From positions 1 to 10,000 of the forward strand of contig JABUQX010061796.1 of NCBI GenBank assembly GCA_015478945.1: 10,000 nucleotides of DNA, in the 5' to 3' direction. This document shows, piece after piece, positions 1 to 6,028 of this stretch. The translations under genes were made by a program, and so were the position numbers. This DNA comes from Trachelipus rathkii. Taxonomy: Eukaryota > Arthropoda > Malacostraca > Isopoda > Trachelipodidae. Each line of letters begins with the position of its first letter. Within the stretch, counting starts at the first letter, position 1. The notes beneath the pieces were generated by a model that had not been told where the DNA came from, ran no database searches, and saw nothing but the letters and a program-made list of their open reading frames with translations.

Positions 1-344
1 GTATATATTTTCAAGGTTAGTGAATAAACATAAAGAACCTAATGTAATCAATTTAATTTACTATGTAATGTAAAACTATAAACTTTATGTATTAATATAT
101 GGTAGTAAACTTGACGTTCTTGGTTACAGTTTACTGTCGTGTAGGACCATCTATAATAAACCCATTGACCCAATTTGAAAAAAAAACTTTTGGATATTAA
201 CAGGGTGAGTTCATTAAAATAAACAAATCTATGTAATAATGCTTTAACTTAAAAATAAAGGAATGAATAAAATGTGTAAATATAAAATTGAAAGTATGAG
301 ACAAATGTTAATTATTGTTTACTTTTAACAGGGTTTTGGTATTT
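1..344. other. AT-rich sequence without recognisable feature
   Basis: This stretch is AT-rich with stops in every frame. I see no tandem repeat, no long inverted repeat and no coding signal. The phrase TTAACAGGG occurs twice (about 199 and 326), the second just before the minisatellite, but it is too short to mean anything alone. Confidence 0.6.
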
Positions 345-490
345 GGGATTCATCCTGAATCCTTCATCGTTTTGAAGCTGGGATTCATTCCTGAATCCTT
401 GTTCATCATTTTCAAATTGGGGATTCATCCTGAATCCTTCTTCGTCATTTTCATAGTTTGTGATTCATTCCCGAATCATACTTCTTCTTT
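345..490. repeat. 35-40 bp minisatellite with internal dyad, about 3.5 units
   Basis: Units begin at 345, 380, 420 and 460, giving periods of 35, 40 and 40 bp, with the last unit partial and more diverged. Each unit opens with GGATTCA, 3-4 spacer bases, then TGAATCC, a perfect 7-bp dyad in units 1-3 (unit 4 is degraded). A T-rich tail containing TTCATCATTTTCA follows. An open frame crosses the array (315-587) and yields a repeated peptide HPES/IPES. The unit lengths are not all multiples of three and the frame has no recognisable homology, so I treat it as incidental. Confidence 0.75.
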
Positions 491-752
491 GGACCCATTT
501 TTCCCAATCAATCCTCAGATAAGTTATAGTGTGTTTGTCTTTATTGAGTCCGAATTTCTGATTCCTCCTTTACCTTCATATGCATGAATAGTATTTGGAA
601 GCGTTTGGTTTCCACTCTTGAATCTGGTTCCAGAGCTGTTGGAGCTCTTGTACATAGTTTGATACATTGGATCCTTTGTATATATCTCCAATGTATATTA
701 TATAATTATAGTCTATAGTCTATTTAATTTCATATATCTTTTATTACCATAT

Positions 753-1045
753 CGTTGGGAGTGGATTTGTGTTACCATTGAATTCCTCACAAACCTCCCA
801 CTATATATATATATTTTGAGCGAGTCTAGTAAATATAAACTTTTTTCTAGTGTGTCAATATCCTTTGATCTTTGATTCTTTATTGATATATTATTATTTA
901 CTACTGAACTCTATCTGATTAATCTTCAAGGGTATAAATATCAAGGAACGATCTATATAGTATAAAGCATTATCCGGTTAAGATCTGTAGATTGTAATCA
1001 CAATTGTTATTTGTTCTAAAAGCTCACAATCCTCCCCGAATTGTC
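753..1045 (+). mobile_element. possible LTR-like fragment with TATA box
   Basis: Several weak signs suggest part of an LTR. An imperfect hairpin lies near 757-803 (TGGGAGTGGATTTGTG against CACAAACCTCCCA). A clean TATAAATA sits at 933-940. About 100 bp downstream there is a transition to GC-richer sequence beginning TTGTCATCAAGTGAAC (about 1040-1055), roughly where a primer-binding site and leader would lie. I see no second LTR, no gag or pol homology and no target duplication. The boundaries are guesses, and the region could simply be AT-rich DNA with a chance TATA box. Confidence 0.2.
933..940 (+). promoter_or_regulatory. TATA-box match
   Basis: TATAAATA is an exact RNA polymerase II TATA-box consensus. 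In DNA this AT-rich such matches are expected by chance, so its only support is its placement upstream of the GC-richer block starting near 1040. Confidence 0.2.
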
Positions 1046-1325
1046 ATCAAGTGAACAGGCGAACGGAGTCCCGCGATTATCTCCCTCCGTTACGGAGAAG
1101 GCCTAACCTGCTCCGTATTAAACCTGATGGTGTTGGTTGGTTTCCTGTTCTCATTAGACCTTCAAACCACGTCTTGGAAACATCACACAATATCTTAGAC
1201 GTATTATATTCTATTTTGACCTTCGAAATATTTGTTTTTCTTCGAACTTCGACTCTACGAGAAATAGTGGAGAGAGGAACCTCAAAGTCGGGTACCATTG
1301 TTCGGTCCCAGCGTTCTTCTCTCTG

Positions 1326-1326
<1 letters not shown>
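1040..1326. other. GC-richer block of unknown origin
   Basis: This block has visibly more G and C and more CpG than its flanks, including CCCGCG, a CTCCGTTACGGAG hairpin (about 1085-1097) and GGTACC. It stops abruptly at a (TA)n array. Both strands are open for more than 70 codons: 1051-1413 on plus, whose end runs into the TA repeat, and 1077-1298 on minus. I recognise neither product. It may be the leader or an internal fragment of a retroelement linked to the LTR-like sequence upstream, or a degraded exon. No function is proposed. Confidence 0.35.
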
Positions 1327-1377
<51 letters not shown>

Positions 1378-1496
1378 TATATATATATATATATATATAT
1401 ATTATTTATATGATATCTAGTATATTATGATATATATATATATATATATATATAGTATATATATCATATATTAGTATATATAATATATATATACTG
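1327..1496. repeat. (TA)n microsatellite, interrupted
   Basis: A nearly pure (TA)n run covers 1327-1375. After short interruptions a second run of about 25 bp and a third from about 1430 follow, with TAGTATA and ATCATATA variants to 1496. The tract can form cruciforms and is a likely place for assembly or length error. Confidence 0.95.
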
Positions 1497-1499
1497 TTT

Positions 1500-1880
1500 T
1501 TTAATATAGCTGTATAGTGTATAATATCGGAGTACTCTAATTTTATTTATTTTTTTATTAAAAATGACTTGAAATAACATTGATGAATTTACTTTTTATG
1601 TAGATGAAATATACTTATCATTATTAGGTAAATAGATAGGAATTTAATTTATTATTTATGAAAAAAAGTGGGGCCTATAAAAAAATGATTTAAAAAAAAA
1701 AAAAAAAAAATACGTAAAAAAATCAGTTATTTAAATATTTGATCTTTTTGTGCCAATCCTGCTCTAGAATCTAGACCAGGGGATAAATAAAATTTGTACA
1801 GGGTATTATTATTATTAAAAGAAATAAACTTTAAAGTAGAAACTACTACAAAACAAAATATTAACTAACCTGTTTAGAAA

Positions 1881-1932
<52 letters not shown>

Positions 1933-2285
1933 TTTAAAACAAGATTTCCATTATTTTCTTTACTTTAAATGAACTTATTAGAATTTTGGGAAATGCTGTG
2001 ATGTAGGAAACATAAGTTTGCTCTTCCATGTTGTGGAGATTAAACGTCATCTCTTATCCTCAAACACGCTACCCGATTCTTGACAAAAAGCTTTTTCAAC
2101 TTTGAAGACCCGTAGAACTTTATATAGTATTATTCCTTTTTAACTTAATAAATTTATTGATCCGGTTTACCCAAATTTTGGCTTACAGAACTAAGAGTTC
2201 ACAGTATGGATATGACAAAAGATGCCAGATACTTTTAGAGAGACTCCACTTGTTATCAGACAAGTTTTAAAGTAGAATATGTTAA
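1500..2285. other. AT-rich non-coding stretch with A- and T-tracts
   Basis: No coding region or element boundary can be supported. It contains an A19 tract (1692-1710), a (TTA)n-like run near 1805-1817 and a T42 tract (1885-1926). A 23-bp near-palindrome at 1758-1780 is built on two TCTAGA copies and flows into CAGGGGATAAAT, which faintly recalls a hAT-type end, but no matching second end was found. Confidence 0.5.
1885..1926. repeat. T42 homopolymer
   Basis: This is an uninterrupted run of 42 T. It could be the poly(A) tail of a minus-strand retroposon, but no SINE-like body with A and B boxes is recognisable to its right. Its length makes it error-prone in sequencing. Confidence 0.9.
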
Positions 2286-2289
2286 GGTG

Positions 2290-2403
2290 TGGCTTGAAGT
2301 CAAAAAAGTTTCGGTTCAGCCAGAACTTCCGACCGAACTTTTTCCAAGGTTAACCGGAAAGTTCCAGTTCCGGCCGGAACCACAAAATTCTGGTTCCGGT
2401 ACA
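2290..2403. mobile_element. short dyad-rich repeat based on GTTCCGG, hAT-MITE-like
   Basis: This short stretch is packed with variants of GTTCCGG/CCGGAAC on both strands, including a perfect 14-bp palindrome at 2367-2380 (GTTCCGGCCGGAAC). It ends with GGTTCCGGTACATCC at 2392-2406 and then passes into (AT)n. Read on the minus strand the end is GGATGTACCGGAACC, which resembles a common hAT-type MITE terminus (GGATGCACCG). That comparison is from memory. No target duplication is visible, and the left boundary is uncertain. Confidence 0.45.
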
Positions 2404-2409
2404 TCCACA

Positions 2410-2489
2410 ATACTATATATATATAATATAATTATTATATATAATTATATATATATATATATTATATATATTATAATACTATATATACA
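2410..2489. repeat. AT microsatellite
   Basis: This imperfect (AT)n with AATTATTATATA-type interruptions lies between the GTTCCGG repeat and the left arm of the large inverted-repeat element. Confidence 0.9.
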
Positions 2490-2499
2490 ATACTATTAA

Positions 2500-2908
2500 G
2501 CCGTTTTCGTTTTGTATCTGGGCTTGCGAAACGTAAGAAATGCTCATGTTTGCGTTCGTTTTTGTCAAACTTACCGAAAATTTTTAAGAAATCTTACCAA
2601 GCCGTAAGGAATTTCCTCAATTCTGTAGGGTTGCTATTTCCCATGCTAGCCGAATTTAAGCACGTTCTTACGAAAAAATGTAAACAAACAAGATGGGGCG
2701 TGGTAGGCCCCATCTGAAATTGATAAGTTTCATTCAATATAGTCAGCTTTAAATCTTAATTTCTACCAAATGTGATTAAACTCACTCACAAATAGTTGAT
2801 CAATTATCTTAAAAATATACCATTTTTTTTTTTTTTATTTCTGCTTATTCCAAAACCACATACTCCATCACAATTGCCTGATTCCAATTGTTTAATAACA
2901 AAAGTAAA
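2500..2908 (+). repeat. left arm of the long terminal inverted repeat
   Basis: The arm starts just inside an AT microsatellite. It carries CGTAAG-type motifs at about 2532, 2603 and, inverted, 2664, a hairpin at 2691-2715 and a T14 tract at 2823-2836. The T14 tract aligns with a shorter T-rich run in the other arm. Alignability ends after AAAGTAA at about 2901-2908. Confidence 0.85.
2691..2715. other. hairpin in left arm, GTGGTAG loop
   Basis: AGATGGGGC and GCCCCATCT form a perfect 9-bp stem around a 7-nt GTGGTAG loop. The equivalent place in the right arm has a perfect 30-bp palindrome at 4124-4153. The two share the 13-mer GGCGTGGTAGGCC but differ in their stems. Confidence 0.85.
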
Positions 2909-3020
2909 CTAGCACGAATCGCCGCGGTCGTTTAAACAGGAAATTCGTGCTCAAACGGGTGAAGGCATTTCTTATCAAGCGTAAGCACAAATGACAAAAC
3001 GATAACGGTCTAATTAAAGC

Positions 3021-3191
3021 AAAGGAAATACTAAATTCATTCTATCGTAAACGCTTCGTATTAATTAATTACGACTTAAAAGGAGATATAACTAAAGAAA
3101 TTAGTCCAAAGTAAGTATTTGTGGCTTGCTAATTTATTTATCGCAATCCCAATAATACATTACTTGGGACTATTTCTTTAGTATTTCCTTT
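3021..3191. other. nested or alternative inverted repeats
   Basis: AAAGGAAATACTAAA (3021-3035) is perfectly complementary to 3177-3191. A second imperfect pairing joins ACTAAAGAAATTAGTCC (from 3091) with 3151-3182. The two stems share bases near 3177-3182, so they compete. Confidence 0.7.
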
Positions 3192-3477
3192 AATCATAAA
3201 ATTGCGGGGTCTAAGGTCCCGCCTTTGTTATTTGCTCTGATTCGAAGTTTTTCCATGAAGAAATCACCTTTCTCCATAAATTTTCTAGCTTTAGCCATTT
3301 ATCGCTCTAACCTTTTTGATAAACTTGTTTACTGTTTCCTCTATAACACTCATCGCCCTAAAACTATAGCATAAAATGGTTCCAAAACTTCCTGTTTATG
3401 CTCGGCTCCCCTGCATTGGACCCCTTTTCAATGATCACCACCCTAAGATACACACTTTTAGACAAAAACTTTTTAAA

Positions 3478-3559
3478 ACTCAAGTTTCATATATCTTTTA
3501 CAACTACTCAATGACAATTTCTTTAAAATTAAAGAAAGCATTCTCCATGAAACTTGAGT
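3478..3559. other. two-level hairpin inside the core
   Basis: The outer stem is ACTCAAGTTTCAT (3478-3490) with ATGAAACTTGAGT (3547-3559), 13 bp perfect. Inside it, TTTCTTTAA (3518-3526) pairs with TTAAAGAAA (3529-3537). It may be a small element nested in the larger one or a structural part of the core. Confidence 0.75.
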
Positions 3560-3932
3560 CAACATATATCACAATATGCGCTTACAATATAAATGTGGTC
3601 GACTGTAAGTCGACTATGTAGGTCAAATTTTCCAAATAACTAAAGATGCGAGCCTTCAAACACATGGACATTTCCTTCGAACTACTCTCCCCATCTCCCA
3701 ACCAGAGAATTTAGCTGTCATGAGATCACTATGACCTCAATACCCTATACCCCTTCATAAATTCTCCCTTTTTCAAAATGCTTCTTACAGATAAAGAACT
3801 TAAAAATTTGGAATTCTTATATATAAAAACACTTAACTACACTTAACCTCCATAGGATTTCTTTGGCAATCCTGATTGCCTGAACTAATTGCCTGAATTT
3901 CATGCAAAAACGAAACAATTTCTTTTGAGGTC

Positions 3933-4345
3933 TTACTTTTGTTTTTAAACAATTGGAATTAGCTATTGTGATGGAGTTGACGAATTCGGATAAATAGAAT
4001 AAATAAAAAATGGTTTATATTAACAAAAATGATCACCTATTGTGGATCGAGTTTTCGATTTTGGAAGAAATTATGATTAAAAGCTATTTTATTGAAATGA
4101 AATATTCATCACTTCAAAAAAAATGACGGCGTGGTAGGCCTACCACGCCGTCAATTTTTTGTTTGGCACATTTTCGTAAGAACGTGGTAAATTCAGCAAT
4201 TACAGGAAATAGCAACTTTAGGATGTGAACCCACGCCTTACGGTGGTAAGCATTCCTTACGATTTTGCGCTAAGTTAATAAAACAGAAAACGCAAATTCG
4301 AGCATTTCTTACCTTTCATAAGCAAAATGCAAAAACGAAAACGCC
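3933..4345 (-). repeat. right arm of the long terminal inverted repeat
   Basis: This is the inverted counterpart of 2500-2908 and includes the perfect palindrome at 4124-4153. CGTAAG-type motifs lie at about 4175, 4236, 4256 and 4307. Sequence outside 4345 (ATATCTAAACAAACACTTTAGG) may be the true terminus, lost on the left side next to the AT microsatellite. Confidence 0.85.
4124..4153. other. perfect 30-bp palindrome in right arm
   Basis: Bases 4124-4138 are exactly the reverse complement of 4139-4153, with no spacer, and GGCGTGGTAGGCC lies inside. It is flanked by short A and T runs, so as transcribed on the plus strand it would be a GC-rich stem followed by T6. Confidence 0.95.
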
Positions 4346-4405
4346 TATATCTAAACAAACACTTTAGGCTATATTGCGAAAATTAATCAGAACTATTGGT
4401 TCGGG

Positions 4406-4510
4406 ATATATATTTGTAATGTGGAGACAAAATGTGTATCAAGATAGTTATATATCTATATATATAATAATATATATATACATATATTTATTGGTTCATT
4501 GAGAAATTTT
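4406..4510 (+). repeat. direct repeat copy A
   Basis: This copy reads GATATATATTTGTAATGTGG, GAGACAAAATGTGT, a variable AT section, then CATTGAGAAATTTTGA. The second copy lies at 4774-4850 in the same orientation. The variable AT section differs in length between copies. Confidence 0.65.
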
Positions 4511-4773
4511 GATATATATAATTACTATATTAAAAGCAAAATTAGAAAGAGAATAAATTCGAAACTTTAATTTCTAGAAAGGTTAAAGCTCATTTCTCGA
4601 AGTCATCGAGTCATTGAAGAAAATTTTTTAAAATTCTTTGTCTGATAGCAAGGGGCTGAAAAACACCCTTCTATCAAATCTTGCTTTCGTGAATTGGTGT
4701 TGAAAGCTCAACCTTTCACTACTCTGCAGCACATGCGGGACATGGTCACGTGATAATATATATACCGTATATA

Positions 4774-4850
4774 GATATATATGTAATATGAGACAAAATA
4801 TGTAGAAATTATATATAGTTATATATATATTGATACATTGAGAAATTTTG
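4774..4850 (+). repeat. direct repeat copy B
   Basis: Same order of blocks as 4406-4510: GATATATATGTAATATG, GAGACAAAATATGT, an AT section, ACATTGAGAAATTTTGA. The 260 bp between the copies are AT-rich with no recognisable gene. The 13-mer AGACAAAATGTGT of copy A also occurs near 5777, possibly by chance. Confidence 0.65.
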
Positions 4851-5012
4851 AGTAGTGACAAATTCCTATAAGAACATAAATTTAGATAATATATGAAAAT
4901 CTGTAAAAAATTGTTTTTGAAATCGATCAATTTTTGGTCATTAATATTAGACCACAGTAAAAATAAAATTCCAGTAAAATTACTTAAATATTGCAGTAAA
5001 ATTCCTCCGCGA

Positions 5013-5028
5013 CGAGTCACGTGACTCG
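5013..5028. promoter_or_regulatory. 16-bp palindrome centred on CACGTG
   Basis: CGAGTCACGTGACTCG is a perfect palindrome containing an E-box (CACGTG). Another TCACGTGA lies at 4746-4753. No promoter context is visible, so regulatory function is only a possibility; dyads of this kind are also common inside small transposons. Confidence 0.3.
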
Positions 5029-5064
5029 ATCGAGGCCAGTAAAGGAAGAACATTAGTAGTTAGT

Positions 5065-5225
5065 ATTGTGTATTCCAGTATTCCGTCAGTATTTTGTTAG
5101 TATGTACTCAGTAAACAAGTACTCCGTTTTTCAGTATTCCGTCTGTACGTACTCAGTAAACACGTATAGTGGTAAACAGTACTCCGTTAGCCAGTATTCT
5201 GCTAATATCAGTATCTCCAGTATTT
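5065..5225 (+). repeat. degenerate CAGTAYTCCGT array
   Basis: Variants of CAGTATTCCGT or AGTACTCCGT recur six or more times, interleaved with GTACTCAGTAAACA (twice). Two larger units of about 60 bp starting near 5072 and 5132 have the same block order, which suggests duplication of an already repetitive unit. Confidence 0.7.
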
Positions 5226-5229
5226 AATA

Positions 5230-5637
5230 ATAAAAGGCAAACAATAAGTGTCTTTTTCTTTTTTATTAATGTTAAAGTTAATAATTAAATTGATCACGGC
5301 AGTTTTCAATAAAAGTTCTGCCACTTACGATCACAGCTTCAATAAGACGGTTAAAGTTACTTAGTGTAAATTAATGTTAATAAGTAAGGATTAAAGTGTC
5401 CTTTAAATGAGAGGAAACCCTTTCAAAATGTCATAAATAATGATAATTTAAGTATTTGTTCTCCAAAAGAGTATTTAGGAGGGCCTTCCAATCGTGTACT
5501 CTATTGAACTTCAGAAACCTTCAACCGGAAGAGCAATTCTTAAAGGTAAATAAGTAAATCTACTTTAAATATTATAGTACTTTAGTTCAAAAAACTAAAT
5601 AATAGAAAGGTGGCAACAAGAGCCACTACTATCGAAT
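5230..5637. other. AT-rich stretch, possible decayed retroelement, no gene
   Basis: No open frame of note. It contains AATAAA (5308-5313) inside a weak GGCAG/CTGCC hairpin and, near 5610-5627, GGTGGCAACAAGAGCCAC. The last recalls the TGGCAAC-type start of some retrotransposon leaders, but nothing else supports that reading. Confidence 0.4.
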
Positions 5638-5682
5638 TATATATAGATATATATATATTTTTTGATAATATATATATATATT

Positions 5683-5713
<31 letters not shown>

Positions 5714-5760
5714 GTATATATTATATTTTTTATAATATATATTAGTATATATATATATAA
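5638..5760. repeat. AT microsatellite left of a TATCGG repeat
   Basis: Interrupted (AT)n with TTTATATA and TATTTTTTATA variants ending at about 5760, directly before the dyad-rich repeat. Confidence 0.9.
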
Positions 5761-5764
5761 TCAG

Positions 5765-5910
5765 AAATCAATTTAAAGACAAAATGTGTGGTATCGGTTA
5801 AGGGTATCAGCAAAATTTTACTGATATGATACCGATATCGATACCCACAATATCAAAATTACTGATACCTCAAAAATCGACCGATACCATGGTATCGGTG
5901 CATTAATCAC
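5765..5910. mobile_element. short dyad-rich repeat based on GGTATCGG, hAT-MITE-like
   Basis: GGTATCGG, GGTATCAG and their complements recur across about 120 bp. The perfect 18-bp palindrome CCGATACCATGGTATCGG lies at 5881-5898, followed by TGCATTAATCAC and (AT)n. On the minus strand the end reads TTAATGCACCGATACC, close to the hAT-type GGGATGCACCG end known from many animals (from memory). Both sides are AT microsatellite. No transposase is present. Confidence 0.5.
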
Positions 5911-5971
5911 ATATATATATATATATTATATAATATATATATATATTATATATATATCTATTATATATATA

Positions 5972-6009
<38 letters not shown>

Positions 6010-6028
6010 ATATACTATATCATATCAT
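5911..6028. repeat. AT microsatellite right of the TATCGG repeat
   Basis: Interrupted (AT)n, with TATCTATTATA and ATTATTATATACT variants, ending near 6028. Confidence 0.9.

Larger units (their letters stand above)
2909..3932. other. core of the long-TIR element, no transposase
   Basis: About 1 kb between the arms has no recognisable coding sequence but several hairpins: AGCACGAAT/ATTCGTGCT at about 2911-2950, nested or alternative pairings at 3021-3191, GCGGG/CCCGC at 3204-3222, a nested hairpin at 3478-3559 and GTCGACT/AGTCGAC at 3598-3614. A short direct repeat, ATTGCCTGA, occurs at about 3877 and 3890. The core is either a rearranged remnant of a longer element or captured filler. Confidence 0.6.
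2500..4345. mobile_element. non-autonomous DNA transposon with ~410-bp terminal inverted repeats (foldback-type)
   Basis: Two diverged arms, 2500-2908 and 3933-4345, are collinear in inverted orientation. Exact anchor pairs are CGTTTTCG (2502/4343), GTAAGAAATGCTC (2533/4312), TTGCTATTTCC (2631/4215), CACGTTCTTACGAAAA (2661/4186), CTCCATCACAAT (2863/3976) and ATTCCAATTGTTTAA (2881/3959). The coordinate sums of these pairs stay within 6839-6847, so indels between the arms are few. The core of about 1 kb has no transposase; its longest frame (3376-3621, 81 codons) is unrecognised. The architecture is that of a foldback or long-TIR MITE. I cannot assign a superfamily, and the outermost 10-20 bp and the target duplication are unclear; the right arm may reach about 4365. 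Confidence 0.85.

Noticed and set aside
315..587. 90-codon plus-strand frame with a repeated HPES peptide
   Set aside because: The peptide repeat follows from the DNA minisatellite, whose units (35 and 40 bp) are not multiples of three; no homology is recognised.
1230..1250. TTCGAAC stretches as tRNA B-box candidates (also near 3677)
   Set aside because: No A box at the right distance and no cloverleaf can be drawn on either strand.
1758..1800. CAGGGGATAAAT after a TCTAGA palindrome as a hAT element end
   Set aside because: No matching second terminus or 8-bp duplication was found within the window.
2287..2499. 70-codon plus-strand frame over the GTTCCGG repeat
   Set aside because: It covers the dyad-rich repeat and the AT microsatellite, so it is non-coding.
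3376..3621. 81-codon frame in the core of the long-TIR element as a possible transposase
   Set aside because: It is too short, has no acidic catalytic pattern or DNA-binding motif, and crosses the two-level hairpin at 3478-3559.
4628..5053. Longest open frame in the window, 141 codons on the minus strand
   Set aside because: It runs through AT-rich repeat sequence including direct-repeat copy B, is rich in Ile, Tyr, Leu and Phe as expected from AT-rich DNA, and shows no domain I recognise.
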